A stretch of 64,000 bases of DNA, from assembly GCA_002354635.1 (NCBI GenBank), contig DELZ01000004.1, forward strand, positions 777,117 to 841,116, read 5' to 3'. How positions within the stretch are numbered: position 1 is the first letter of the stretch; every line of letters begins with the position of its first letter. Positions 9,320-17,462 of this stretch are shown one piece after another. A program made the translations under genes and the position numbers. This stretch comes from Sphingomonadales bacterium UBA2683 (GTDB lineage Bacteria; Pseudomonadota; Alphaproteobacteria; Sphingomonadales; Sphingomonadaceae). Under the pieces are notes generated by a model, which did no database searches, was not told where the DNA came from, and saw nothing but the letters and a program-made list of their open reading frames with translations.

Positions 9320-9937
9320 ATGGGCCTATCAAAAGAAATGATCAGAACCGGGCTGGACCATGCCAGCGCGATCGAACCGCGCCTGGCGGCCGCCATCGCC
9401 CAGTCCGGCTATCCCGAACCGCGCATTCGCCCGGAAGGCTATGAGACCTTGCTGCGCACCATTGTCGGACAGCAGGTCAGCGTGGCATCGGCCGCGGCGG
9501 TCTGGAACAAGCTGGAAGCGCGGCTCGGCGAGGGATGCCCGGCGGAGGCGCTGATCGCTACCGAATTTGACGAACTGCGCGCCTGCGGCCTTTCGCGCCA
9601 GAAACAGGGCTATGCGCGAAGCCTGGGCGAACTGATCCTGTCCGGCGGACTTGATCTCGACAATCTGCCGGTGGATGACGAAGCGGCGATCGCGCTGTTG
9701 ACAAAGATCAAGGGCATCGGCCGCTGGTCGGCGGAAATCTACCTGCTGTTCGCGCAGGGACGGCCCGATATCTGGCCCGCCGGTGATCTGGCGATCCAGG
9801 CCGGGGTCGGCCATTTTCTCGATCTGCCGGAACGGCCTTCGGAAAAGGATGTGCGCGCGATCGCAGAAGCATGGTCCCCGCATCGCGGCGCGGTGGCGAT
9901 CTTCACCTGGCACCATTATCACGTGATGGTGATGTAG
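9320..9937 (+). CDS. alkA: DNA-3-methyladenine glycosylase II (AlkA-type HhH-GPD)
   Basis: A helix-hairpin-helix glycosylase of 205 residues that removes alkylated purines from DNA. The HhH segment is LLTKIKGIGRWSAEIYLL (about 127-143) and the catalytic Asp is D156 in WPAGDLAIQ, the GPD signature. It lacks the N-terminal domain of E. coli AlkA, as many short alphaproteobacterial homologues do. The ATG at 9320 is chosen because GAAGG precedes it by about ten bases; an ATG at 9269 has none. It is divergent from the ferredoxin gene and convergent with the next SDR. Confidence 0.88.
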   Translation: MGLSKEMIRTGLDHASAIEPRLAAAIAQSGYPEPRIRPEGYETLLRTIVGQQVSVASAAAVWNKLEARLGEGCPAEALIATEFDELRACGLSRQKQGYARSLGELILSGGLDLDNLPVDDEAAIALLTKIKGIGRWSAEIYLLFAQGRPDIWPAGDLAIQAGVGHFLDLPERPSEKDVRAIAEAWSPHRGAVAIFTWHHYHVMVM

Positions 9938-9955
9938 CGATCCCCCCAACGGGGC

Positions 9956-10732
9956 CTAGAGATCGAGCGGGTGATTCCACCAGGCGGTGTCGGAAAAGGC
10001 ACGCATGTCGAGTTCGAAGGTCCAGGCTGAGCGATGCTGATGCGCGATATGGAAATAGGTGTCGGCAATCGCCGACGGCTCCATGATCTCGTCCTTGCCC
10101 TGCGCCTTGGCTTCCAGCAGCTTTTCAAACCGCTCCTTCCCGAGCAGCTTGCCCAGCGTATCGGGCGCATTGACCGCGCTGTCGATCAGGATATGGGCGA
10201 CATGGATGTTCTGCGACGCGAACTCGGCATTGAGCGTCTGGCACAGCATGCGCCGTCCGCCCATCGCCGCGGCGTGGCTGTGCTGGCCTGAATTGCCGCG
10301 CATCGCCGAAGTGGCGGAGGTCACCAGCAGCGCACCACCGCCCCGTGCCACCATTTTCGGAAACAGTTTTTGCGCTACCCGGAAGACGCCGAGATTGCCG
10401 ATCCGCCAGCCCAATTCAAAGGTCTTGAGCGGCGTGTCGGCCAGCGAACGGTTGCCGATCTGCGCGCCGAGATTATAGACCAGGACATTGACCGGTCCGA
10501 TGTCCGCTTCGACATCGTCGATCAGCTTCTCGATTGATCCTTCGTCCACCGCATTGAGCAAATGGCCCGACGCCTTGCCGCCGGAGGCCTCGATCTCCGC
10601 CACCATATTGTCCAATCCCTGCTGATCGCTGCGGCGGCAGAGCGCGGCATGATATCCCGCGGCGGCGAACCGCTTGCCGACATGGCCGCCAATGCCCGCA
10701 CCCGCGCCGATTACCATGCAAACGTCCGTCAT
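9956..10732 (-). CDS. Atypical short-chain dehydrogenase-like protein lacking the YxxxK pair
   Basis: A 258-residue Rossmann protein with a clear N-terminal nucleotide site (VIGAGAGIGGHVG) and the SDR layout, including a catalytic-type Ser region at VTSATS (about 138-143). Where classical SDRs have YxxxK, this protein reads H153-A-A-A-M157, so both the catalytic Tyr and Lys are replaced. It may bind NAD(P) without reductase chemistry, or use another mechanism. The C-terminal WTFELDMRAFSDTAWW stretch resembles sequences I recall in uncharacterised proteobacterial SDRs. It faces alkA and lies downstream of the osmoprotectant block. Confidence 0.75.
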   Translation of the reverse strand: MTDVCMVIGAGAGIGGHVGKRFAAAGYHAALCRRSDQQGLDNMVAEIEASGGKASGHLLNAVDEGSIEKLIDDVEADIGPVNVLVYNLGAQIGNRSLADTPLKTFELGWRIGNLGVFRVAQKLFPKMVARGGGALLVTSATSAMRGNSGQHSHAAAMGGRRMLCQTLNAEFASQNIHVAHILIDSAVNAPDTLGKLLGKERFEKLLEAKAQGKDEIMEPSAIADTYFHIAHQHRSAWTFELDMRAFSDTAWWNHPLDL

Positions 10733-10751
10733 GGGCGATATCCTTGAATGA

Positions 10752-11282
10752 TTATTTGAGAAACGGATTGAGCCGCATGACCTCTTCCATGAACGACCGT
10801 GGCTTTTTCCAGTTGGCGGTTTTCAGATTGGTCTTCAGGTCCAGCACCTTGATCACATCATTGATGAAATGCACGCAGTTGCGCTTGTTGAGGCTGTAGC
10901 TTTTCTGCGGAATAGCCTGCCATTTCTGGACCACGGCCATCAAATCGCGATATTTCCTGTCCTCGATCTTGACGGTAAAATGCGGATTGCTGCTGGCGAT
11001 ATAGTCTGCCGACGGTGCCTTGACATGGCCATTGACCGAACCGAACAATATCCCCGGCGACACATTGACAGCGGTGAAGCCGAAGGCGGTATCGATCTTC
11101 TTGCCGTCCGCTGTTTCCCCCTTGGCGACGAAGAAGGCATGCGGAAAATTCTTGCCGAAATCGTGCGAATAGAATGTCACATTCACTTCTGCCCGTGCCG
11201 TCACCGAAATACAGGCCATCAACAAGAGCGCGGCCAGACCGGCCATTTTCAAAATATAAGCAAAACCAGATTTCACGTTCAT
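10752..11282 (-). CDS. Secreted protein with possible LRAT/papain-like fold
   Basis: 176 residues with a Sec signal peptide (hydrophobic run about 9-27, cleavage expected near ARA-EVN at 31-32). The mature protein has FPHAFF near its start and KRNCVHFINDV near residue 138. His early and NC-x-HF late resembles the circularly permuted papain fold of LRAT/DUF4105-like proteins; this is inference from short motifs. Its ATG overlaps the stop of the upstream permease-binding protein gene (ATGA), so it is the third gene of the osmoprotectant operon, an uncommon partner for that transporter. Confidence 0.65.
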   Translation of the reverse strand: MNVKSGFAYILKMAGLAALLLMACISVTARAEVNVTFYSHDFGKNFPHAFFVAKGETADGKKIDTAFGFTAVNVSPGILFGSVNGHVKAPSADYIASSNPHFTVKIEDRKYRDLMAVVQKWQAIPQKSYSLNKRNCVHFINDVIKVLDLKTNLKTANWKKPRSFMEEVMRLNPFLK

Positions 11283-12814
11283 TCCTTCAACTTGTCTTTT
11301 AGCCAGAGCGCGGCCTGTTTCGGTGTTTTCTTGTCCTTCTCGCGATCGACCATATAATTGGCTTCGCGCATATTTGCCACCGTGATCGCTCCGATCAAGG
11401 GATTTATTGCCTTCACAAACCTGTCTTCGCTGCTGCGTTCCGGAGAAAGCAGCACGATCGCTTCATAGGATGGTACCGCCCCTTTCCGGTCTTCGAGCAC
11501 GACGAAATTGTTCGCCGCAATCCGGCCGTCGGATGAAAAGGCGGAAATCACGTCGACTTCTCCGCTGGCCAGCGCCGGGTACATGAAGGTCGGGTTGAAC
11601 GAACGGGCATCCCGGAAACGGATCGGATAGGTGTCCTGCACCATGCGCCACTCGGGCCGTTCGAGAAATTCGACGTCGGTGCCGAAGGTAAAGTCGCTCG
11701 ATACCCGCGCCAGATCATCCAGCGTCCTGAGAGATTTTTCCCGGGCATCCTCCGGTCTGACGGCAAAGGCATAGGTATTTTCAAACCCCAGCGCACCGAG
11801 CATTTTGACGCCGTGCGTGGCGCTGGTCCATTGCGCGATATTGTCGAGCATCACGGCCTTTGGCTGGCTGTCGGTGCGCTGCATCTGGTTGGTCCAGATC
11901 GTCCCGGAATAGTCGACATAGACATCCACATCTCCAGCTGCCAGCGCCTGATAGACAACCGCCGAACCGAGGCCGTCCCGGTACCGGACCGCATATCCCG
12001 CGTCTTCCAGCCGCGATCCGATCAGCCGGGCGAGAATGAACTGTTCGGAAAAGCCCTTGGCACCGATCACCACGATATTGTCGCGCGCCATCATCGACGG
12101 CAGCGTCGCGATCGCCAGCCCCGCCGCAATCATCGCTATCCCGGCTCCGGCCCATATCCGCTCGCGTTCGCGGATGCCGCGTTCGATCAGGCCGAGCAGC
12201 AGATCGACAGAGATCGCCAGTGCCGCGGAGAACAGGCAACCGGCCAAAACCAGAGTCCAGTTCTGCGTCTGCAGTCCGGCAAAAATCAGGTCGCCGAGAC
12301 TGGGCTGGCCGACCGTTGTCGACAGCGTGGCGGCGCCAATTGTCCAGACCGCCGCCGTACGGATTCCGGCCATGATCGTCGGCGCGGCCAGCGGTGCCTC
12401 GACAAGGCGCAGCTTTTGCCAGGCGGTCATGCCGAGGCCGTCGGCCGCTTCCCGGGCTGCCGGATCGACGCCGGTCAGACCGGTCACCGCGTTGCGCAGG
12501 ATCGGCAGCAAGGCATAGAGCGTCAGCGCACAGAGCGCCGGCAGGAAACCGAAGGCGGAGATGCCGCCGCCAACCAGCGCCGATACGCCGAGCAGCAGGG
12601 GATAGAAGAGCGCCAGCAAGGCGAGACCGGGAATCGTCTGGATGAGGCTGGCAACCGCCAGCGCGATACCGGCGACTCTCGGCGAGCGCGCGGCCCAGAT
12701 TGCCAGTGGCAGACAAATCAGCATCGCCAGCAACAGCGCCGAAAAGCTGAGCTGGACATGCGCGGCCAGCAGTTCCGGTACGCGAGCCAGCGCCTGATTC
12801 CAGTCTCCGCTCAT
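11279..12814 (-). CDS. Osmoprotectant ABC transporter, permease fused to substrate-binding domain (OpuB/ProW-ProX type)
   Basis: 511 residues combining two subunits. Residues about 15-210 are a ProW-like permease with several helices and a coupling loop (AREAADGLGMTAWQKLRLVEAPLA). Residues about 230-511 are an OpuAC-type quaternary-amine binding domain beginning VIGAKGFSEQFILARLIG. Fused forms let the binding domain stay tethered to the periplasmic face. Family substrates are glycine betaine, choline, carnitine or related compounds; the exact ligand is not readable. It overlaps both the ATPase gene upstream and the secreted-protein gene downstream by ATGA. Confidence 0.9.
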   Translation of the reverse strand: MSGDWNQALARVPELLAAHVQLSFSALLLAMLICLPLAIWAARSPRVAGIALAVASLIQTIPGLALLALFYPLLLGVSALVGGGISAFGFLPALCALTLYALLPILRNAVTGLTGVDPAAREAADGLGMTAWQKLRLVEAPLAAPTIMAGIRTAAVWTIGAATLSTTVGQPSLGDLIFAGLQTQNWTLVLAGCLFSAALAISVDLLLGLIERGIRERERIWAGAGIAMIAAGLAIATLPSMMARDNIVVIGAKGFSEQFILARLIGSRLEDAGYAVRYRDGLGSAVVYQALAAGDVDVYVDYSGTIWTNQMQRTDSQPKAVMLDNIAQWTSATHGVKMLGALGFENTYAFAVRPEDAREKSLRTLDDLARVSSDFTFGTDVEFLERPEWRMVQDTYPIRFRDARSFNPTFMYPALASGEVDVISAFSSDGRIAANNFVVLEDRKGAVPSYEAIVLLSPERSSEDRFVKAINPLIGAITVANMREANYMVDREKDKKTPKQAALWLKDKLKE

Positions 12815-13584
12815 GCCGGCTTGCCCAGACCGATCAGATGCGCCGCCTGCGCGCGCGGGATCGAGACCAGCGCTTCCGCTTCTTCGCCGACATTGCCGGA
12901 CAGCAGTTCGGCCGGCGTGGCATCCGCCTTGATCTGGCCACCTTCCATCACCAGTACGCGATCAGCCAGATAAAGCGCTTCGGCCATGTCGTGGGTGACA
13001 ATGATTGTAGTCAGGCCGAGCCGGTCGTGCAGCGCCTTGTACTGGTCGGTCAGATTGTCGCGGGTGACCGGATCGAGCGCTCCGAAAGGTTCGTCCATCA
13101 GCATCAGGCCCGGTCGCGTCGCCAGTGCCCGGGCAACCCCGACCCGTTGCTGCTGTCCGCCGCTCAGCTGGTCGGGCATGCGCGAGGCCATATCCTGCGG
13201 CAGTTCGACCAGATCGAGCAGCTCCGCCACCCGTTCATCGCGACCCTCTTTCTCGCCGGCAAGCTCGAGCCCGATGGCGATATTGCGGGAGATGCTCATA
13301 TGCGGAAACAGGCCGATATTCTGGAACACATAGCCGATCCGGCGGCGCAGGATATGGGGATCGATCGAGTCGACGGCTTCGTCCCCGATCCGGATGGTGC
13401 CGCTGGTCGGTTCGACCAGCCGGTTGATCATTTTTAGCAATGTCGATTTTCCCGATCCCGACAGACCGACCAGCGCGACCAGCGTACCGGCAGCAATATC
13501 CAGCGACACCGAGTCGACCGCGCGAACCGTGCCGTAATGGCGGCTCAGCTGCTGCAGGCTGATGGAAGGACCGGAGACAGGCAT
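12811..13584 (-). CDS. Osmoprotectant ABC transporter ATP-binding protein
   Basis: A 257-residue ATPase that energises the fused permease-binding protein. Walker A is GLSGSGKST, the signature LSGGQQQR, Walker B LMLMDEPFGALD, and the switch His lies in IIVTHDMAEAL. It ends soon after the core and lacks the C-terminal CBS pair seen in ProV/OpuAA, so ionic-strength sensing through CBS domains is not expected. The ATG at 13584 gives the standard N-terminus; the frame stays open upstream to 13644 but those residues look non-coding. It is the first gene of a three-gene overlapping operon. Confidence 0.88.
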   Translation of the reverse strand: MPVSGPSISLQQLSRHYGTVRAVDSVSLDIAAGTLVALVGLSGSGKSTLLKMINRLVEPTSGTIRIGDEAVDSIDPHILRRRIGYVFQNIGLFPHMSISRNIAIGLELAGEKEGRDERVAELLDLVELPQDMASRMPDQLSGGQQQRVGVARALATRPGLMLMDEPFGALDPVTRDNLTDQYKALHDRLGLTTIIVTHDMAEALYLADRVLVMEGGQIKADATPAELLSGNVGEEAEALVSIPRAQAAHLIGLGKPA

Positions 13585-13693
13585 CGGACAATATAGTGGC
13601 GCGCTTTGCCGTGCATGTCCAATCCCACTTGACGCGCCTTGCAAAAACGGCTCGAATGAACATCAATGTTAATAACGAGGCGGGAGCGGATAT

Positions 13694-14527
13694 ATGGGCT
13701 ATCAAAGCGGGCAGAAGACGATTTTCATCACCGGTGGTGCATCGGGACTCGGCCGCGAAGTCGGTCGTTATTTCGCCGAAAAGGGCTGGTTCGTCGGGAT
13801 CGCCGATATCAATGACAAGGGCATGGCCGATACGGCTGCAATGCTGCCGGAAGGGCAGAGCTCGGTCCACCGGCTGGACGTGACAGATCGCGCGCAATGG
13901 AAGCAGGCGGTCTCCGAATTTGGTGCGATCACCGGCGGCAAGATGCATGTGCTGTTCAACAATGCCGGCATTGGCGAAGGTGGCCCGATCCAGGAAATGA
14001 CCGATGAAGCCATCGACCTGATGATCGCGATCAACCTGACCGGTGTGATCAGCGGTACCCGCGCCTGTTTCGAAATATTGAAAAACACGCCGGACAGCTG
14101 CGTCCTCTATACCGCGTCGGCGGCGGGCATTTACGGTGTTGCCGACCTCAGCGTCTACAGCGCGACCAAATTTGCGGTCCGCGGACTGGCCGAATCGCAC
14201 GACATCGAATTCCGCAAATATGGCATCAAGTCGCGCTCGCTGATGCCCGGATTCATCGACACCAATATTATTTCCGAGGTGGTCGAAGGTACCAACCAGA
14301 GCGGCAAGGAACGACTGGAAGAAGCCGGCGTGATGGTCAGCCCGGTGTCAATCATTGGCCCCGCTGCCTGGGGGGCGGTCCATGGCGACAAGGTGCACAC
14401 CCCGGTCAACAAGATGGCCAGGCAACTCGCCTTTGCCGCGCGCTGGATACCCGGACGGGTGCGCAAGCAGTCGGTCAGCCTCGCCAGCAATCTCGGTGAC
14501 GTGCTCGCCGGATCGGACGATAAATAG
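13694..14527 (+). CDS. Classical short-chain dehydrogenase/reductase
   Basis: 277 residues with the full SDR set: cofactor site TGGASGLGREVG near residue 14, NNAG at about 90, catalytic Ser in YTASAAG, and YSATK near 155. The acidic residue after the second strand (ADIND) favours NAD(H) over NADP(H). A basic C-terminal extension (RWIPGRVRKQ) suggests peripheral membrane contact. Substrate is not predictable. It is divergent from the osmoprotectant ATPase gene and convergent with phhB. Confidence 0.83.
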   Translation: MGYQSGQKTIFITGGASGLGREVGRYFAEKGWFVGIADINDKGMADTAAMLPEGQSSVHRLDVTDRAQWKQAVSEFGAITGGKMHVLFNNAGIGEGGPIQEMTDEAIDLMIAINLTGVISGTRACFEILKNTPDSCVLYTASAAGIYGVADLSVYSATKFAVRGLAESHDIEFRKYGIKSRSLMPGFIDTNIISEVVEGTNQSGKERLEEAGVMVSPVSIIGPAAWGAVHGDKVHTPVNKMARQLAFAARWIPGRVRKQSVSLASNLGDVLAGSDDK

Positions 14528-14530
14528 GGG

Positions 14531-14827
14531 CTAGAGGCAGCCTTCGATTATATTGGCCAAATCGACATCGCGTTGCGACAGCCCGCCATTTGCTCCCGCA
14601 TCATGTGTGGTCAATGTGACATCGACCTTGTTGTAGACGTTGAACCATTCGGGATGATGGTCGGCCTTTTCCGCGTGCAGGGCAACGCGGGTCATGAAGG
14701 CAAAGGCTTCGGTAAAATCGTCGAACGTGAACGAGCGGCTGATCGCGTCGCGCTTCGGGTCATGTTCCCAGCCGGACAGCTTTGCGAGCGCCTCGTTGCG
14801 TTGGTCCTCAGTCAGTTGCGCTACCAT
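14531..14827 (-). CDS. phhB: Pterin-4a-carbinolamine dehydratase
   Basis: A 98-residue enzyme that dehydrates 4a-hydroxytetrahydrobiopterin, recycling the pterin cofactor of aromatic amino-acid hydroxylases. The family signature is visible as KADHHPEW-x-NVYNKVDVTLTTHD, containing the active-site His pair. The ATG at 14827 follows AAGGAG by nine bases, which decides the start over an in-frame codon at 14899. No phenylalanine hydroxylase gene lies nearby. It is divergent from ccmA with 53 bases between. Confidence 0.92.
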   Translation of the reverse strand: MVAQLTEDQRNEALAKLSGWEHDPKRDAISRSFTFDDFTEAFAFMTRVALHAEKADHHPEWFNVYNKVDVTLTTHDAGANGGLSQRDVDLANIIEGCL

Positions 14828-14880
14828 TTTTCTTGCTCCTTGCTTGGCTTTCGCGCCAATTCGTGCCTTAAGTCTGTGCG

Positions 14881-15507
14881 ATGAACGAAGGACAGTCAAC
14901 CGGAAGCAGCGATCGGCTCTTGGCCGAAGCGCTTGGCTGCGTGCGCGGCGGACGGATATTGTTCCGCGGCCTGGGTTTCGCCTTGCAGTCGGGCCAGGCG
15001 GGACTGCTCACCGGTCCCAACGGGGTCGGCAAATCGAGCCTGCTGCGCCTGCTGGCCGGACTGCTCCCGCCGTCTGCCGGCGGATGCACGGTGCCCGAAA
15101 CCAAAGCCCTGTGCGATGACAGACTGGCGCTGGACGAGCAGCTGCCGCTTGAACAGGCGCTGCGCTTCTGGGCGAGACTGGATGGTCAGAGCGACGCGGC
15201 GGTCACCGCGGCGATGGCGCGCGCGGGACTGGACCATCTGGCCGAAGTACCGGTGCGCTATTTTTCGACCGGGCAGAGACAAAGGGCACGTCTGGCGCGC
15301 ACCTATCTTTCCGGTGCCAGGCTGTGGTTGCTCGACGAGCCGGCCAATGGCCTCGACACGGATTCGGTCGCGCAACTCGGGCTGGCTCTGCAATGCCATC
15401 TCGACGGTGGCGGGATCATTCTCGCCGCGAGCCACATCCCGCTGCCGATCAGCTTTCACCTCACCCTGCAGCTGCAACCATTGGAAGAATTGGAAGCATC
15501 TTTGTGA
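14881..15507 (+). CDS. ccmA: Haem exporter ATP-binding protein CcmA
   Basis: A 208-residue short ABC ATPase. Walker A is GPNGVGKSS, the signature FSTGQRQR and Walker B LWLLDEPANGLD, all close to CcmA. The CcmAB complex drives release of holo-CcmE from CcmC during cytochrome c maturation. Length equals that of E. coli CcmA. It is followed immediately by ccmB with a GTGA overlap. No ccmC, ccmD or ccmE is in the window, so the other maturation genes are elsewhere. Confidence 0.92.
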   Translation: MNEGQSTGSSDRLLAEALGCVRGGRILFRGLGFALQSGQAGLLTGPNGVGKSSLLRLLAGLLPPSAGGCTVPETKALCDDRLALDEQLPLEQALRFWARLDGQSDAAVTAAMARAGLDHLAEVPVRYFSTGQRQRARLARTYLSGARLWLLDEPANGLDTDSVAQLGLALQCHLDGGGIILAASHIPLPISFHLTLQLQPLEELEASL

Positions 15508-16154
15508 TCAGCGCCATTGCCACGATCATCTGGCGCGACGTGCGGCAAAGCTATGCCAGCGGCGGTACCTGGCTGCCGGTGGTCTTCTATCTGTCTGCGG
15601 CGACGCTGTTTCCCTTTGCCGTGGGACCGGACCGCGAACTGCTGCTGCAGACCGGCGGCGGGATTTTGTGGATCGCGGCGCTGCTGGCGACATTGCTGCC
15701 ACTCGATCGGTTGATCCAGCCCGATCTCGAAAACGGCGTTTATGATCAATTGATTGTGCGCGGACTTTCCGATGAAATGATCGCGGCAGCGCGGATGGTT
15801 TCGCACTGGCTCGCTTTCGGTCCGCCGCTGCTGTTCGCGGCCTTTCTGGCGAGCGGGCTGATGGGGCTGGAAGGCGCGGCGCTGGGCACGCTGCTGGCGA
15901 GTCTGGCGATCGCCACCCCTGCCCTCGCCGGTCTGGCGGTGATGATCGCGGCGCTGACCGCCGGTCTGAAAGGCGCGGGCGCGCTGGGCGGACTGCTGCT
16001 GGTGCCGCTGGCCATCCCGCTGCTGATCTTCGGCGCCGGCAGCCTGTCTGCACAAGGTGGCAGCGCGCTCCTGTTTCTGGCCGCGATCTCGTTGCTACTG
16101 GTGGCGATTACCCCCTTTGCTGCAGGCGCGGCGCTGAGCGCGGTGCGCGAATAG
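15504..16154 (+). CDS. ccmB: Haem exporter membrane protein CcmB
   Basis: 216 residues from a GTG overlapping the ccmA stop. The N-terminus has the conserved RDVRQSY stretch, and the LDRLIQPDLENGVYDQL segment after helix 2 is characteristic of CcmB. Six hydrophobic helices are apparent, ending at about residue 215, which is the family length. Works with CcmA in cytochrome c maturation in the inner membrane. An in-frame open stretch reaches further upstream inside ccmA but is not likely to be used. Confidence 0.92.
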   Translation: MISAIATIIWRDVRQSYASGGTWLPVVFYLSAATLFPFAVGPDRELLLQTGGGILWIAALLATLLPLDRLIQPDLENGVYDQLIVRGLSDEMIAAARMVSHWLAFGPPLLFAAFLASGLMGLEGAALGTLLASLAIATPALAGLAVMIAALTAGLKGAGALGGLLLVPLAIPLLIFGAGSLSAQGGSALLFLAAISLLLVAITPFAAGAALSAVRE

Positions 16155-16181
16155 CGATCAGACGGACTGGCAAATACGGAC

Positions 16182-16481
16182 CTAGTCGCTATTTTCCGGC
16201 ATGGGATTATCGCGATAGAACTCAACCTGCATCCGCATCGGGCCGGCAAGTCTGACGAAATGCGGCGATTGCGGCGGAATAGGTGCGGGATCATCGACCG
16301 TGACCCGTCGGCTCGAGGGCGGATCGAGGAAAACGAGTTCGACCTCGCCTTCCAGAACGCGCAACAGGCCCCATGCGCCGGGTTTGGTTTCATGTTCGTT
16401 GCGCAGGGAATCCGGCAGGCTGCGCTCGTCGAAGATCGGCGACGCGCCATAAGGGCGGACGGGTTCGGAAGCACCGGCCAT
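16182..16481 (-). CDS. DUF1971 (YeaR/TehB-like cupin) protein
   Basis: A 99-residue beta-rich protein with the DUF1971 pattern: PYGASPIFDERSLPDSL at the start, HETKPGAWGLLRVLEGE (about 30-46) and PPQSPHFVRL with a final VEFYR. The His and Glu residues could hold a metal in a small cupin fold. The best-known family member, E. coli YeaR, is encoded by an operon repressed by NsrR and induced by nitrate or nitric oxide. Here the gene is third in a haemoglobin operon opposite nsrR, which fits. Its ATG shares one base with the stop of the membrane-protein gene (TGATG). Confidence 0.82.
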   Translation of the reverse strand: MAGASEPVRPYGASPIFDERSLPDSLRNEHETKPGAWGLLRVLEGEVELVFLDPPSSRRVTVDDPAPIPPQSPHFVRLAGPMRMQVEFYRDNPMPENSD

Positions 16482-16921
16482 CAGACGAAGGCCCGGATGA
16501 TGGCAAAGGCACAGGCAAAGACCGCCAGCAGGATCGGCACCGTCAAAATCTGGGCAAAGGCGGCGCGGTTGTCCATCCAGCCGGTCTGCGTTGCGATACC
16601 GTCGAACTGCACGGCAGGCGGCAAGGCTTTGCGTTCGGCGGCACCGACACCGTTGAGGATCGCTGCGGTGCCAAAATACATCGCGGTATAGGCGATGCTG
16701 ACCAGCAGCGCGAAAATGGCCGCGATGCCGCGCCCGGTCGCGACGAACAGCGCTGCAAAGAAAACGGCATAGCAGGCGAACATCACGATCCAGACCGACG
16801 CCGGCAGCTCGAAGGTCCGCACTTCGTGAGACGGTCCCCGGTAGCGCGGGAGATCCTGCATTTCCGCAGCAATTTCGGCGGCTACCGCTTGTCCGCCCTC
16901 GATCTGAAAATCCATCAACAT
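16481..16921 (-). CDS. Small membrane protein of unknown function in the haemoglobin operon
   Basis: 146 residues. About 41 soluble N-terminal residues are followed by three helices (about 42-62, 65-90 and 122-145). I do not recognise a family. No Cys or His cluster that would clearly bind haem or metal is visible in the helices. GGAG lies eight bases before the ATG. The gene overlaps the 3' end of the truncated haemoglobin gene by seven bases and the DUF1971 gene by one base, so all three should be made together. A role in nitric-oxide or respiratory stress is inferred from position only. Confidence 0.75.
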   Translation of the reverse strand: MLMDFQIEGGQAVAAEIAAEMQDLPRYRGPSHEVRTFELPASVWIVMFACYAVFFAALFVATGRGIAAIFALLVSIAYTAMYFGTAAILNGVGAAERKALPPAVQFDGIATQTGWMDNRAAFAQILTVPILLAVFACAFAIIRAFV

Positions 16922-17379
16922 GACTGTTTCTCCTTCTGGTTGGAACCGGTGGCGAGGCCATCGCGCTGGACCTTGATACCCATGAGCAGGCTGGCTGCGA
17001 TCCGTTCTGCCGCCGCGCGAAATTGCTGCGCAGCCGCTTCACCAAGAGCCCCGTTATCCAGCGTCTGGTTCCACAACTGGAGCCAGCGGTCGAAATGGAC
17101 GGCATCGAGACCACCAATAGCGATATGCTTGAGCATGGGATTGCCGCGGAACCGGCCGGACTCGAGCGTCACCGAAGCCCAGAAGTCCTTCATCCGGGCG
17201 AGATGCGGTGTCCAGTCCGCGACATGGCTTTCGAATATCGGGCCGAGCAGGGCATCTTTGCGCACGGCACCGTAAAAGCGTTCGACCAGATCGGAAATGA
17301 CGGCATCATTGATGCCCATCTCCCGGGCCTGTGCGGTCTTGTTCGCTCTGGCGCGTTCGGCATAGGTGGTTTCGGTCAT
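16915..17379 (-). CDS. Group III truncated haemoglobin
   Basis: A 154-residue globin of the 2-on-2 fold. Family markers are LVERFYGAVRKDALLGPIF (about 31-49), the W-x-x-HLARMKDFW segment around 56-67, and PMLKHIAI followed by HFDRWLQLW. H85 is the likely proximal haem ligand, with H95 nearby as is usual for group III. Group III members bind oxygen and nitric oxide and are linked to nitrosative stress in other bacteria. The gene starts 83 bases from the divergent nsrR gene, with NsrR-like sequences between. The last 15 residues are a polar tail. Confidence 0.9.
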   Translation of the reverse strand: MTETTYAERARANKTAQAREMGINDAVISDLVERFYGAVRKDALLGPIFESHVADWTPHLARMKDFWASVTLESGRFRGNPMLKHIAIGGLDAVHFDRWLQLWNQTLDNGALGEAAAQQFRAAAERIAASLLMGIKVQRDGLATGSNQKEKQSC

Positions 17380-17394
17380 GATCGCGACTCACTT

Positions 17395-17417
17395 TAGATG
17401 TATTTCATATGCACTAT
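17395..17417. promoter_or_regulatory. Candidate NsrR operator 1
   Basis: The core TGTATTTCATATGCA (17399-17413) differs at one position from the 15-base core TGYATTTNAAATRCA of the known NsrR consensus, and TAGA precedes it. It lies just upstream of the truncated haemoglobin start and within the shared divergent promoter region. Confidence 0.65.
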
Positions 17418-17441
17418 TTATGCCGCTTGGCAATTAAATGC

Positions 17442-17461
17442 AATATATGATATACATCTTT
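17442..17461. promoter_or_regulatory. Candidate NsrR half-site 2, next to the nsrR start
   Basis: Read on the minus strand the segment gives AAGATGTATATCATATATTG. Its left half AAGATGTAT matches the NsrR half-site consensus AAGATGYAT exactly, but the right half is poor. It ends two bases before the nsrR ATG, a position suited to autorepression. Confidence 0.5.
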
Positions 17462-17462
17462 T

